Both the position numbers and the translations under genes were made by a program. Below, piece by piece: positions 10,701 to 23,337 of a stretch of 64,000 nt of DNA. The DNA comes from Paramyrothecium sp. XJ0827 (Eukaryota; Ascomycota; Sordariomycetes; Hypocreales; Stachybotryaceae), in the NCBI GenBank assembly GCA_020881915.1, contig JAJFPB010000009.1, forward strand, positions 2,852,001 to 2,916,000. Direction: 5' to 3'. The first letter of the stretch is position 1, and the number at the start of each line of letters is the position of its first letter. The notes under the pieces are model-generated. The model did not search any database. It worked only from the letters and a program-made list of their open reading frames with translations, and was not told the DNA's origin.

Positions 10701-12080
10701 CGTCGGAGCCAAGTCAGATACTGTCATGAAAACCGCCAAGCGTTCGAGAGCTGCTCGAGCATCCGCAATTGCCGAGAGCGCCATAGGGAATGCCAGCAGT
10801 GGCGTCCGTAGCAGCAAGAAGTAGGCGAGCACTGAGAAGACCACGCTAGCTTCCATGACATCCGCGTTTGTCGCCCCGTAGCAGATGATGGTGACAACAG
10901 CAGCAAGAGTTGGGGCCGTGTACGAGATTGAGGTGTTGAGAGCCCTCAGGAGCATTCTCTTGCGAATGTAGGTAACCTCGTCTGACCTCAACTTTCCGAT
11001 GTTTCCGAGCAGGACTTTCTCGTACGCATTGGTCTTGATGAGGCGAATCTTTGCAATAGCCTCCACGACTGCCTTGACCCTGGCGTCGGTGAATGGCATG
11101 CTGGCCCGGCGAAGCCGTAATAGCTGACCCATCATGAAGGATTGCAATGGATGCAGAAGCACCAGCAGCGCAAACCCTGGTAGAGCGCTGTAACCCACTG
11201 ACCATAAGGTTAGGGCAAAACAGAGAGAAATTTGAAGAATACTGGTCCAGAAAGAATGGAAGAAGCCACAACAGTAATCCACACGCGTGACATCTGCACT
11301 TATGAGACTCATCAGCTTCCCTGTACCGAGTCCATGCGTCACCTTGGACTTCTCGGTTAGTTGCATTGTCGCGCGGCGGTAGATGGCGTGCATGAGTGCA
11401 CCTCTGAGGAGAACACCAGTTGTGTACGACCGGTAGAAGCCATGGACGTTGCAGATGACGGAGAGGACAAGTAGGATGAAAAGGGCTACCGCGTAGCCAA
11501 AACCCTCGTGCTGAGCTTGCCGAGAGGTGTCGGAGAGGGTTTCAATCAGAAATCTGATGAAGAGTGGCGAGACCATCAGGGCTAGATTTCCACCCAGTTT
11601 GAATAGCCCACCAAGCCAGAACCAACGAAAGCAGACGTCATTGAGGGATAGAGCCAACACTGTAGCATCGGTTGTGCGCCTCATCCAGAAAGGCTTCCAG
11701 CGCGCTATCCTGGACGACTCCTTGCGATTCTTGTTTCCCTCCAACCTGGCGGACCATGACTTCTCAAGGCGTTCAGCATGGTTTTCAACCAACCAGTCAC
11801 TAGGCATCTCGTAAATGTCGTCAATTTGCAAAGGCCTAGTATAACCGATTCGTAGCAAAGGGTTCATCCAGTTGAATGTCAAGATTGACAGCCAACCGGC
11901 TGTTGACTCTGGCTGCGGGGTCTTCTTTTCCAGCTCGGCTTCATGTTCTGTATCTCCATCATTCGCAGTAGCACGTACATTCCGCGCCGTCGATCGCTTT
12001 TCTCTAGGTTTCGTAGATATGAATGGCACTTTCCTGTACCACTTCCTTGGAGGGAAGCTTTCTCCATAATTGCTCGTCAT
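7764..12080 (-). CDS. ABC transporter, ABCC (MRP) family, full length
   Basis: About 1416 aa after removal of one intron. Layout TMD1-NBD1-TMD2-NBD2 without an extra N-terminal TMD0. ABCC marks: LTFNWMNPLLRIGYTRPL before TMD1; NBD1 Walker A GPVASGKSS (near residue 540; usual is GPVGSGKS), LSGGQKQRISLARAI (about 640), LLLLDDCFNALD; NBD2 Walker A GRTGAGKTT (about 1170), ISHGQRSLISIARAL as a divergent signature, IVILDEATSSID and H-loop VAHRLETI. A 66-nt intron (8539..8474) has no stop and sits right after the NBD2 Walker A; splicing restores GKTTLVEALLRI. Start chosen at ATG 12080 (MTSNYG); the open frame extends 6 codons further but only to a TTG. Such pumps export conjugates, metabolites or xenobiotics across plasma or vacuolar membrane. 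It may serve the nearby P450/O-methyltransferase locus (inference). Confidence 0.92.
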   Translation of the reverse strand: MTSNYGESFPPRKWYRKVPFISTKPREKRSTARNVRATANDGDTEHEAELEKKTPQPESTAGWLSILTFNWMNPLLRIGYTRPLQIDDIYEMPSDWLVENHAERLEKSWSARLEGNKNRKESSRIARWKPFWMRRTTDATVLALSLNDVCFRWFWLGGLFKLGGNLALMVSPLFIRFLIETLSDTSRQAQHEGFGYAVALFILLVLSVICNVHGFYRSYTTGVLLRGALMHAIYRRATMQLTEKSKVTHGLGTGKLMSLISADVTRVDYCCGFFHSFWTSILQISLCFALTLWSVGYSALPGFALLVLLHPLQSFMMGQLLRLRRASMPFTDARVKAVVEAIAKIRLIKTNAYEKVLLGNIGKLRSDEVTYIRKRMLLRALNTSISYTAPTLAAVVTIICYGATNADVMEASVVFSVLAYFLLLRTPLLAFPMALSAIADARAALERLAVFMTVSDLAPTGACGPSPDFGKCMSTENMVEIEDATFIHFDDEDLLSDEAGVQSVGSPGPIDTPSQRLRAWSQKLYLDSLVIKRHQLVCLLGPVASGKSSVFRALTKDMNLSQARACRLNDGDLLSPSHIAYVPQSPWLISETVRENIVFGRPLDSPWYDEVLRRCCLQHDLKGLPDGDMTVVGEKGVSLSGGQKQRISLARAIYGRSSLLLLDDCFNALDPHVSACVFDMVINEARRNGEATIVLATHSLLLASQADHIVYMEDGCIREQGPYELLINRHGPFSLFAGPSLTPDMNEDAKQNERRSDQLEIQLSSSKPEEIKQTGTPSLTGIQDRRGKDIMQTEERLVGHVSGKIYLRYLKMGNAWITVPLFIISVIVYLGTSILSPLWLSWWQKMKYTSISESAYMGTYAAFGIGQSLGLFLMSATFALFCFWCSNNLHHAALLRVLHTTVAFFDTTPQGRIIHRFSKDVDAVDNVVGEGLRLFSLAIVQVVSTIIVVAIVLPAFLPIAGALLLVHVWTGMYYRPSSRELRRLNNLLRSRIYEHFGESLSGLSTIKTLGAMSRFVDGNAHRIDAENTAYWLSVACQRWFHLRLDICGSILVFATALLVVGLRDKIDPASGGVVLSYIVATQAVFGNMIRQSAAIENNMNSVERMLHYAYDIEQEPAYEVDAVDKDLKATGWPHAGRVQFRSVTLSHRLGLEPSIRDVTLEIEPGEKIGVVGRTGAGKTTCRCRVNASWFEDNSKNLANHVLVVEALLRITDPKSGQIIIDGVDIRTVGLQILRSSLSVVSQDAILLNGTIRYNLDPFRQYDDNWLQQCLRRVGLAGAQENVCSTSFDEHLNEKESELFEHKNNDASVYNNSNAGLCLESEVKDNGANISHGQRSLISIARALVRRSRIVILDEATSSIDGRADTKLQSMLNEVMKEVTVLTVAHRLETIVATSDKVVVIDSGRIVEFDSVSKLFSKSDSLFRAFCDVSKTSVQKMID
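8474..8539 (-). other. In-frame 66-nt intron inside NBD2 of the ABCC transporter
   Basis: GTAGGT donor, GCTAATCACG branch region, ATTAG acceptor. Removing it rejoins GAGKTT to LVEALLRI, the expected ABCC sequence. It lacks stop codons, so retention would insert 22 residues directly after Walker A. Confidence 0.8.
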
Positions 12081-13245
12081 TTTCGCTACGATATGCAATC
12101 AGTTGGGTGCGAGAGCATGCTGGTCAGGATAAGAAGCCATATTCTCCCTTAATTTTAAATATTTATCCGCTTAGCTAGAACCATACATGCGATTGATTCA
12201 TGGTTTAATAATCTCTCCGGATGTTGACCGAGACAAAGACCATGTCGAATGCTACGGCAGGGATTGTCGAACGTTCTGGCCATTCCCCCTGAGTCTTTAC
12301 AATGTAGCCTTCACATAGGGGTCATCCCGAACGTCCTATCAAAGCGGGTCAATGCGCCATTATGATCAACGGCATTCGTCCTTATCTTTTGCCACTTCGA
12401 CGACGTGCGTGTCACCGGATGGGCCGGCATAGACTGGAAAGCAGGGTTGCTGGAAAGTTCTTGAAATACGAGTAGGTATGACTTACTTGGATCATATTCG
12501 CTAGTTTCCAACATAAGGATGCGAATAGCTTATTGCATTCTCAGTATGAGCTCAAGTCTTGGGATCCCTATTCCATGTGAGTTGGTAAATCGACCCAACA
12601 ACAATCAACGGGGGGATGACCAATCGGGCAAGGGTCGTGAATTTTCCCCATCTAGGCCAGCTGCGAGTTCACCTAACTTGTGAATTTTGACGAGCGCTGC
12701 AAGAGTGGCCTAGCCTCAATACATGTCCTTTCAACGGGCACAGGGCCGTTAATACTCGGGAAGTCCATTGGCATCTGTTAATTACCTCACTTGCCACGAA
12801 GAGCACTGTTCATGCCCGTGCTAAAATTGAAAGAGTACTATACCTTGGCAAGTCCACATGCACATTGCTAAGTAGACATGGCTTCTTGGCCTTTATCAGC
12901 TCTTGCTTTGCTTGAAATCTGTACCAATTATGTTTCTGATGCTCTGTTGTCAAACAATCTCTGTGCCAATTTCCGCTGGCTATCGTTCAGGAGCTCTGAT
13001 AGCGATTGTGATTGGGTGGAAATGATTTTGCTTGAACTACCCTATATCTTCAAGAGCAGGACCTGGGTATTATGAGATTTTTATATATGCGCGGGAGAGC
13101 CTCACATCTCTATGCAAGGGAGCAGGCACTGTGTACACATCTCCCTTTTTCCAAGTTCAATCTTTGTTTGGGATCGAATGATTAAATGCTATATGACTTG
13201 GCCATTGGTTTGACCCACAGCAGGGAAAACACCTAGGTTTCTCGA
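12081..13245. other. Intergenic region upstream of the ABCC gene
   Basis: About 1.2 kb without a supported gene; small frames (12311-12514 minus, 12878-13075 plus) lack recognisable features. It should hold the ABCC promoter on the left and the 3' end of the glucanase gene on the right. Confidence 0.5.
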
Positions 13246-15190
13246 CTATGCTTGGCAAAGGGTAAAATCCACCAGTCCCGCGTCTTTGATGGACAAGGTT
13301 GGGAAACAAAGCTCTGTTTCCTCACCGTTCAGGTTCTTGAAAGACCTTGAGTACTCTCTCTGTAATGAAATGTATTAGCAAGATGACTTGAAAGGCTGCA
13401 GTATCCAAGCCTCACTAACCTCTACAACATGTACGAAATCTTCATAGATGCCTTCAAATTTCATCTTTTGCTGCGTGAATTTTGCGGCGCCGCCTAAGAT
13501 GGCGAGTACGGTGGTAATCTTGCTGTCCCATGTCACTAAGGCAGAGACAAGCTCTCCGTCAATTCTCGTGGACTCTGTGCTTCCATAGGGGTCTAGTACG
13601 TCAATTTTCAGTTACGACCTTCCCGATGTGCCATACCTGCAAACGTACTTTGCATTTTCTTGCTGGCGACGGTATTTCGCCACCAGGCGAGCCCTACCGC
13701 TTTGTCAAATAGCATAGTAGGCCACGCTCCATATGGCGTGATGACGTCAAGATATTGCTCGGTCTGATTGGCGATGGATGGGATGCCTGCCGCCGATATG
13801 TAGCTAATTATGGTGTCTGTTTCCGGATCTGTCGAGTTGTTTACGGATGCGAACAGTCCAGGTACTTTGGTAACGACGGAGTTGCATGTTCTGACCCGCT
13901 CTGCATTATGATACAGGCGTCTTTGATATAGTTGCGGACGTTAATACATCGCTAAGATTCATTTTCCTAGAGTTGGCTGTCAATCTTACCTCACCAAGTC
14001 AACGTCGTAGAAAGGTAGCTGCAAGACCTTCCATGGCTCGTGGCTAGAGAACCAGTACCCTGTGGTAGCACTAATATGAGCAACACGACTTGAACTTTGA
14101 ACAGGGGTTTGAATCTGTCGACGTACCGCGTTCTACGGTAATGGGCCCGACGCCACCTAAGTCGTACTCATCGTTGACCAGCTGGGGCCGCTTCAACTCC
14201 CAGAGCCTAGTTTTCTGGTTTTCGGACAAACCACCAAAGAAATAAAGGAAGTACGTAAACAGCTCCCCTTCGTATGGGTCGTTCAGGGTACCGCTACCCT
14301 CGCATCTGTATGTCTGTTTGGAGTCTGACACTGACAGGAATTGGTCTCCAATCGTAGTCACAGCGCAAACTACGCCATCTCCGGAGTGAAAAACCTCCGC
14401 TGCCGTGGTCTTCACATAGTTCAGCCACCTTTGCCAATCTGCAGCCAGTTTTCGAAAAGATGGTTTGCGGGTGTTCTCCAGCGCCTGAATGACACCATAC
14501 ACAGCCCATACCAGCTCTCTATGCGGACTGTTAGCAACCTTTGTACTGCTGCAATTGGTAGAACAAGGCATCACCCATTGTCTAACGCAGGTACCCGATT
14601 TATCCAGTCCCAAGCGGGTGAGATGTCTTCGGTGTTAGTTGTCACCCAAGGCAAGAATCCCCCAAAGCCAGGGTACGTCTCATTAAATCGTAGGTAAGTG
14701 TTGAGTTTTCTGGCCAATATAGATGCGGCAAACTCCGGTGCAGCTGAGCGGTTGTTAGGGGTGAGAAACCTGGCGGCTTCCGCGGACCCCGAAATAGCAT
14801 GCGAGTAAAGCATGATTTGTAGAGCCTACACGATATCGGTGGATCGTTAGCAACGAATTGTATCGCTTCCGGCCTGGGATCAACCTCTTTGCTGGCAGCG
14901 CTAAATGGGTGAAGGTGAGTCCGTTCGCCGGTGGCCCAATCTAACTGTGTGCCATCATACGACATCCCGTTTTTGGCGTTGTATGCAACATTATCCAGGT
15001 GAAATCGGCCCTCCCAGTAGAGCACATCCCATGCGAACTTCTCCGGCTCCCTCAAGACGTCGAGCTGAGTCCATTCGAGGGCGAATCGACATGAAGGCGC
15101 GAGGCTATCACCCAGAGCCGACGTCAAAGGCTCTACACCTGTCAACGCCATTGCAAAAAGCGCCAAAGAGGGAGTTCGGTGGAGTCTCAT
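13246..15190 (-). CDS. Secreted glycoside hydrolase, GH162-like (fungal endo-beta-1,2-glucanase type)
   Basis: Seven exons, introns 14884..14826, 14574..14519, 14126..14060, 13989..13921, 13648..13593 and 13419..13360; the joined frame is 525 aa. N-terminal signal peptide (MRLHRTPSLALFAMALTG). Body segments: WDVLYWEGRFHLDNVAYN, MSYDGTQLDWATGE, GFGGFLPW, WDWINRVPALDNGELVWAVY, TLNDPYEGELFTYFLYFFGG, GVGPITVERGYWFSSHEPW, AERVRTCNSVVTKVPGLFAS, NPYGSTESTRIDG and LVTWDSKITTVLAILGG. This order and the acidic, aromatic motifs match the fungal GH162 family as I know it, which cleaves beta-1,2-glucan with an (alpha/alpha)6 barrel. The Glu of EGELF is a candidate catalytic residue (inference). Every junction preserves frame, so the gene looks intact. 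Family assignment is from memory of the family, not an alignment. Confidence 0.72.
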
Positions 15191-17455
15191 CGCTTCTTAT
15201 GATAGTTCACGAATTGGAGAACAATGATATTGCAGCACCCGGAGTGTTGAAAACCAGCGACCGGAAGAAGAGACAATTATCCGCGTCTGATCGCGACGTC
15301 ATTAACATACAGAACAAGGCATGCGTTACATCGAACAGCCTCACCGGAGCCGTCCCCGCCAGCGTGCTGCTCAGCCCCTGCGGGTCGCCCGATTGAATGA
15401 ACCGCATAGGAACAAGATCGTCTTCCAGAAATGAAGAACAGGAATTTTTACCATTGTAGGCAGGACGATTTCCACTCGCAACCTCGAGGCGTGGATTTTT
15501 AGTCAGACAGCAATCCAATCGATGATCAAGAAATGGCTACTAAGATAATTTGATATTCCCTCAAGTGACGGGATCGTAGGACAAACAAGGCCGCAATCAT
15601 GTGGATTTGCGGACAGTTTCATCACAAGGTATGTTCCAGCTGGATATGAAAATGTCCAATACTGTAGCCTCAGGACTATGTTTATCGCCAGTGCAATCAG
15701 TCTAGCTGGTCTAGGGTAGGTGAAAGCAAACGCCACGGAGCACGATGCTCATCATCCTGCACTTAACACAAGATCCGGTTTTTGTTTTGTGTTATACTCA
15801 ATTTTATTTGCGACATAGTATGGGCGGCGGTGGCGCGGCATCATGGCGCATAAATAGCCGCCTGCTCTAATACTTGGCGTCATTGCCAGGCCTTTTGCAG
15901 GCATTGTCGCTGGACAAACCCACTGAACGGTTTGAGCAAACCGAGGTAATGCCATTGGGAAAGAATTCCAGTTTTGATAGTATCCGAAACCGGTGGTCAG
16001 AACTCAACAGCCAAGGTAAGCCTTTGATGCATTGCTTTCCAAAAGAGGCCGAAGCCAGCACAGCTTAATGATAAGGCTTTGCCGCACGAAATGCAATACC
16101 AGGTCTTGGTTTCAGCCCAGTTACTAATATGGCTGTCTGCTTATTAAGGTGGCATGAAGTAAGTAGGACACGTTCTTGTCCTTTAGTTACTTATAAACTT
16201 CGGACAGTCCACCAGCAGTGGGCACAGGTACAGCGTATGAGCCTTGTCCACTTCCTACATTTCCTATACTCTCAACTTTGCTGCTACAGCCGCAGCATAA
16301 AACTCACAATGCCTGCTCCTTCATGTAATGGGACAATTCTGTGGGGGAAAATAGTTGGACTACAATACTTTCGTTTCTGCGGTCGAAATTCCTGAATCTT
16401 CATCAACGCAACCTCCAAGCGGCACAAAACAGACACTGAACAATTTTCGGTAAAGAAATGCACACAACACAAGCTCTTTTCAAATGGTGATGTACGTAAC
16501 TGCCGAATAGTATGTGAGTATAGCAGTAGGTGAACCCTGATTCTGAAAGCGTAATAGGGTGAGAACTCAGCGGAAGTCAGACTTCCATGTAAGAGCCTCA
16601 CTGATCCTTCCTGAGACAAGCACTATACAGGAAGCGCTTCATCGTCTCTACACCACAAGAGTCAGAATACCGAAAGGCAGCCTAGACTCTGAATGATAAT
16701 TTGAAGCCTTGGCCATCTCAATGTCGATGTTTTCACTTCCAGAGCGCTGTTGCTCTACTACTACAGCAGGGGATACTCCATCTTCCATGGATTGTGAATC
16801 GACTGTTGGTCAACAGTTCAATTAAAAAAACAGAGCTCCCACAATCACATCTGAAAAACAAACGCTGGACATTCTCCGGCAACATTTCGACGTCACAGCA
16901 ATGGCAAAGTCTTATTGGTGCGCTTGTATACTAGAACGGCGGGCGAGAGGCTCCACTTGAGAAGGCGGACATTCCATTCCATTCCTACTAACCATGTCGA
17001 GGCCAACAAGCAGGACATTCATTATCAAATGAAACGCCAGCGTGCATCGTCATCCGACATTTGGGCCAGTTTTATTTTTAATCCTAACCGATCGGGCTGA
17101 AGCAACAGACTGGTTATCTGGCTAGCTTAGTGCTCAAAGTGAGGGGGCCTATGCAGATGGATGGTGGCTCAAGCTGCGTGGACTGCTGATTCGTGCGCCA
17201 AAGGAACAGGGCACGACAGCTCCGCATTTTCGTCGGCCTACCGTTGACTAAAAGATGATTTAATTATCCCCATCGCCGCGTCTCCACTGCGGAATCCCAC
17301 CCTGACCGAAGTCGTAGAAAAGCCAGGTGACCGTAAGAATCACATCGTGCTCCTCCAAAGGTCATACACAGATTTCACCTTAGATTTGAGCAACGGATAA
17401 TTGGCGTCGCTCTGGTAAGGCTTGCAAACAGAAAGTCAAGTTCCCACCGCCCAGT
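15191..17455. other. Long intergenic region
   Basis: 2.3 kb between the divergent glucanase and arabinofuranosidase genes. Frames at 15207-15518, 15503-15736 and 16284-16619 overlap each other and show no domain or signal peptide. It should contain both promoters; no obvious TATA box close to 17456. Confidence 0.45.
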
Positions 17456-19258
<1,803 letters not shown>

Positions 19259-19592
19259 TGAGTGTATCGAGGCTTGTTGAATGTACGTAAACATCATTAT
19301 TGCAACATTTTCCTGTTTAGATCCAGTTTGCTGGTGAATAATACCAGCATTGGTAGTATGCGAGCAGAGCGACCAAACATGAGATGTGAAATGTGCACAG
19401 TGGCATACTTATTGGATGCTGGATTAGATAACCCCGGAGCCATTTTCTAGGAGACAATCACAAAACACGGAAGAGTGCACCGAAATGAAGTTTTTAAGGA
19501 ACCATTGCTACAGTAAGATACCCAAGAGATTGCTCAACAGTCAAATAGCCGTTATCCCGTAGAAGTCTTCATGGGAATACATGCTCAAACCC
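19259..19592. other. Convergent 3' flanks
   Basis: Nothing coding seen between the ends of the GH51 gene and the secreted-protein pseudogene. Confidence 0.5.
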
Positions 19593-20342
19593 TTATTCCT
19601 CAAAAGGAACAACTACTCCATCAATCAGAACCGTGTTGTCCTGAAGATTGGATTGGATCGTGCCATGTTCTCCGACATTGTTGTATGAGTTATCCATGTG
19701 GTGGTACCTCACTGTAGGCTCCTTACCAGTCAAGTCCTTGAGAAGCTCCCTTATCTTCTCATCAACCTTCTCTAATTTGTCTTCATCTAAATCGTTTGAG
19801 AATGTCGAGAGGTCTGGGAGGCTTAGTCAAGCTCTCATGTTGGTCAATTTGTCTGCTTTCAACTTCTCCAGTAATTTATTCCAGGTGTAATCCATCGCCT
19901 CTGCAACACCATGAAAGTGAATCAAGAATCTGTTTGGAGGCCAAATTTCAGCTGGGGGATCGGCGATGATTACTACACCACTGCAAGTAACCAATTGGTT
20001 GGTCCACGCGCCATTTTCTTTTTGGTGTTCAAGATACTCCTTGAAATCTCCTGGCTCGACTTTCTTGTAGCCAGGAGGTGGAACAGCGCGAGCCTGCAGC
20101 TGGGAAATAGAGCGTTTGTCATCGAATCCTTCGGCTCACCCACAATACTCCGCCATGGCCTCCCAGAAATCATCGTCAAGATCAAGATCCTCGAAAGGAG
20201 TCTCGTCTCGGGCCACCAGTGTATTGCCCGTGGCCACGTCGTTTCGGACCACCATGTTATTGTCAGCAGGCAAGGCCAAGACAAAGTTCGTCAGGGCCAC
20301 GCCTGTAACGAGCATGGAGACAAGAGAAGGGTTAAGATGCAT
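19593..20342 (-). pseudogene. Secreted protein of unknown family, one 250-codon frame broken by two TGA codons
   Basis: From ATG 20342 to TAA 19593 is exactly 750 nt. Read straight through it is a coherent hydrophilic protein: signal peptide (PSLVSMLVTGVALTNFVLA|LPAD), an acidic segment EDLDLDDDFWEAMAEYC, then PPPGYKKVEPGDFKEYLEH, VTCSGVVIIADPPAEIWPP, FLIHFHGVAEAMDYTWNKLL, KVDEKIRELLKDLTGKEP and VLIDGVVVPFEE. The only interruptions are TGA at 20138..20136 and TGA at 19829..19827. Intron solutions were tried: GTGAGC at the first TGA gives the wrong phase with both nearby acceptors; a GTGTTG..CCCAG intron could skip the second. Best reading is a recently decayed secreted gene. Both stops could derive from CGA by C-to-T change. 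Function unknown. Confidence 0.7.
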
Positions 20343-21417
20343 TTTGGGCTTGATTTGAATGATGCGTGTGTCTCGAAATTTTGTGAAGTGTTTTGGAGAA
20401 GAAAGGTATTGATTGCTGTGATCAAAGTTGAGTCTGGTGTGCTTTGTTTGTTTTTGCTGATGATTGTGTTTTGTTCTGATGAGGTTGGAGAGAAGACATG
20501 GCGTCGAGACACCCTTCTTATATTCCATGGCTTCCAGGCTTGACGGCGTGAGAACTGTCTTCAGAAACCTCCTTCCAAGTTGCTGGACGCCATGGACAAT
20601 CATCACGGAGCACAAAGTCACCCGTAATAATCCAAATGTGTCGTGAGAATGTCAATATGAGGTAATGTTGATCGTGGGGGATATTTTAAGAAATTCCATC
20701 GGCACTTTTGATGGCACATAACATGCCCTGTCACGCAAATTGTCAACGCCTATTATTCTGCCTGCTTTGCGAGGCGGAGTCGATTTTCTCATTTCACTTG
20801 GCCACATGGTTCCAGGTAGATCCGCAAGCGTTTTATTGCATCGAAATGCCAATCTGGCCCCCGCGTGTTAGTGACAGGCAAGAAGATGCTGGTCAAGGGA
20901 TCAACGTGTTAGTAGACCCCTGGCAATAGATTTTAAGAAGTCAAGGGATCAACGTGTTGGTAGGCCCTTGACAATGGGTTTCTAAGAATATTGTTGCAAT
21001 GACATCAATACCACTACCAATTTTAGGGTAAATGCGCTCCTTGGCGATCACCAATTCTAAACTTTACGAGCTCTTGGGCAGGGGTCGAAGGAAAGTGCCA
21101 ACCAAATCCGCGAGTTGGTATGACATTGGTCTTTGGAAAGGTTTTCGACAGAAGTGATGTTTAAGGAAACTTGATTTTAGCTTGTGGGTTGTTTGGAGCC
21201 TGACGTGAGAACTGCAGCACTCACGAGCTTTGAGAAAATAGGGGGGATACTGAAAATGGACCATCCTCCCGATAAGTCATGAGTTTGTATCTTACAACAA
21301 TAGAAAATTCAAATAAAAAAGTGATGGTAAAATTATCAACGTAACTGAACTATGGAACGACAAGCCAGAAAACTTGGAACTTCTTAAATTTAATCTAACC
21401 ATAATGTGCGAGCTTCT
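20343..21417. other. Intergenic region with a short tandem duplication
   Basis: No gene seen. It contains the 48-nt duplication at 20893-20988 and an AT-rich tail (21290-21400). The 3' end of the 2EXR gene is at its right side. Confidence 0.5.
20893..20988. repeat. Imperfect 48-nt tandem duplication (two copies)
   Basis: Copies 20893-20940 and 20941-20988 both begin TCAAGGGATCAACGTGTT and have the same period of 48. They diverge mainly in the second half, at AGTAGACCCCTGGCAATAG versus GGTAGGCCCTTGACAATGG. Several differences are A/G and C/T transitions. No coding role seen. Confidence 0.85.
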
Positions 21418-22581
21418 CTATGCCAAATTGGCCAGCCCCAATTCAGGATGATGGGCCGATAAATCAGCGATTTGTGGTATAAAGCTCGTTGGTCTGTTTC
21501 CCGGATTCGACCAAGCAAAGGCCTTGGCAGGAAACAGCCAAAACCCAAAAGCGGTTTGTGCGGAAGACACCGTATCTTCAATCAAGGCCGTTTTGTTTCT
21601 TTGCCTCGCTTCCAACCAAGACTCCCGCATTGACTGCAACTCGGCGATTACGGACTGATGACGTTGGGCGGCATCGCTCGTGTGCAGACTCAACATTACT
21701 CGCTCCTCCGGCTGAACCTTCCCCAGATCACCAAGCCAATTATGACGCAAGCGTCTCCATGTTTGGATAGTTTCGTTGGGATCCGCATAAATCAACACTT
21801 TGGACAAATCGGCGCTGATTGATCGTGGATCAGGCCGTAGAACATCAAAATTAACCCCCGGCGCCTCCAGGGGCAACCCTAGGTTTTCAGCGAAGACGTT
21901 TAATCTTAGGCAGCTATAGATCCCATAAATATAGCGACCACATGTCTGCGCATGGGCGAAGAAGACCTGTCGAATTTGAAGGAGGGTCTCCTTGAAAGAC
22001 TCCAATACCGGAGGAGTGACAGTCGATGCATTAAGATGACACAAACCCGCGGGGCCAACTAAGCTGTCCTGACAAATCGCAAGGTTCAGGAGCCCCACGC
22101 GATGAGGATCGTAAATTTTCTTCAGGTCATGCCAAAATTCGTGGATCGGGCCATCATTGCCTAGGAAATGAAGGAAGTCGTGTTCTGGGTTGAAATAGAG
22201 CATGCCAGGTCCCTCGAACGCCGTACTTTCCTCCCGTTTGGCCATCCAGCAAGGAAGATGCACCCTGTAGAAACTCAAGGCCGCATCTCGAGACTCCCGG
22301 TTTACCCGGAAAAGCTTGCTGATCGTTTGGTAACAGGTTATAACCAAGCCGTAATTCAACGACGCCTGGTTTTTAGGCATGTACTCCGGTCGCGTCCGCA
22401 TCAACGCTTCGACTAACACGCGCGGATACACCTTGACCTTAATCATCCGCTGGCGCCGCATAGCATGGTACCATATCTTGTTTCGTAGCTCAGGCGGAAG
22501 CTTAGAAAAGTAATGGAAAGTACCACAACCTGCTGGTGAGGGTGGAGGTGTGTATATCTGGCTGTGAATAGGCAATGTCAT
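21418..22581 (-). CDS. 2EXR-domain protein
   Basis: Single exon, 387 aa from the ATG at 22581; the upstream in-frame ATG at 22737 would add a hydrophobic leader that looks like translated 5' UTR. After a proline-rich lead (IYTPPPSPAGC) comes FHYFSKLPPELRNKIWYHAM, the hallmark F-x-x-F-x-x-LPxELRxxIW start of the fungal 2EXR/F-box-like domain. RVNRESRDAALSFYRVHLP and MLYFNPEHDFLHF follow at the expected spacing, where family members have a second strand-helix pair. This is a large, poorly understood lineage-expanded family in filamentous fungi; some relation to F-box proteins has been suggested, but no activity can be read from the sequence. No transmembrane segments; likely intracellular. Confidence 0.85.
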   Translation of the reverse strand: MTLPIHSQIYTPPPSPAGCGTFHYFSKLPPELRNKIWYHAMRRQRMIKVKVYPRVLVEALMRTRPEYMPKNQASLNYGLVITCYQTISKLFRVNRESRDAALSFYRVHLPCWMAKREESTAFEGPGMLYFNPEHDFLHFLGNDGPIHEFWHDLKKIYDPHRVGLLNLAICQDSLVGPAGLCHLNASTVTPPVLESFKETLLQIRQVFFAHAQTCGRYIYGIYSCLRLNVFAENLGLPLEAPGVNFDVLRPDPRSISADLSKVLIYADPNETIQTWRRLRHNWLGDLGKVQPEERVMLSLHTSDAAQRHQSVIAELQSMRESWLEARQRNKTALIEDTVSSAQTAFGFWLFPAKAFAWSNPGNRPTSFIPQIADLSAHHPELGLANLA

Positions 22582-23337
22582 TCTGGAAACAATTGACTGG
22601 TAGGAGTGATATAACAGTGAAGTTGCAGCACACACTTCGTGTCTTCGTGAAGTGTTCAAGAAGAGTAAAGGTAGTGCGAAAAAGCGTAGCATGGCAAGGC
22701 TGTGGATGGAAAAGGTTGTTGGGCTGAAAAGGATCATATGGAAAAGGTGTCAGAGTACGCCACCTGCTACCTCTGCACAGCCACTGCGTGGTTTGTGTAA
22801 GTTGTTGGTACGACGGACTGAATTGGCCACAACCCAAAAAGTACACCATACTGCAGATCGTGTGGACCCTGAGGCCATGCGCGCCAAATACCTAAATCAG
22901 TTAATCTATTGTTATACTGTGACAGACCAACACTCAAGTTTGGCCAGGTGCATGGCCATGCTCTATCAATGATGTCAGGCTGGGGGCCGTATTCTCGTTC
23001 ATCTTGATATCATGTCATTTGACAATGCAATCATGGATGGGATGATATCATGGTCGACTACAGCCCACCTGGGGGCTGCAAGGAGGAGCCAGATCCCAAT
23101 TTGGAGCCAATATTGATCAACCGAGCATCATACACGGGCAGTTTGACTGCAGGTCTTTACGTTTATGGGCGCGTGGGATGACAAATTCTGGGCAACTCCA
23201 GCCAACAGCATATGATGCAATCAAAATTCTTTGCTCGTGTTGCCATAAGTAAACGATTCACCTCGTAGAATATCGTTGCGACCAAATATCGCACATCAAT
23301 CTCACATCCTCAAGCCTACCACCACTCCACCTTCGTC
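22582..23337. other. Divergent promoter region
   Basis: Lies between the 2EXR gene (minus) and the membrane-protein pseudogene (plus). ATGATATCATG-like motifs recur around 23000-23055. No gene seen. Confidence 0.45.

Noticed and set aside
20136..20138. TGA as a possible selenocysteine codon
   Set aside because: Ascomycetes lack the selenocysteine machinery as generally known, and no supporting RNA hairpin was looked for successfully; CGA-to-TGA decay is simpler.
19911..20543. Plus-strand 210-codon frame
   Set aside because: Antisense to the secreted-protein frame with two TGA codons; the minus strand has the signal peptide and coherent acidic and aliphatic text.
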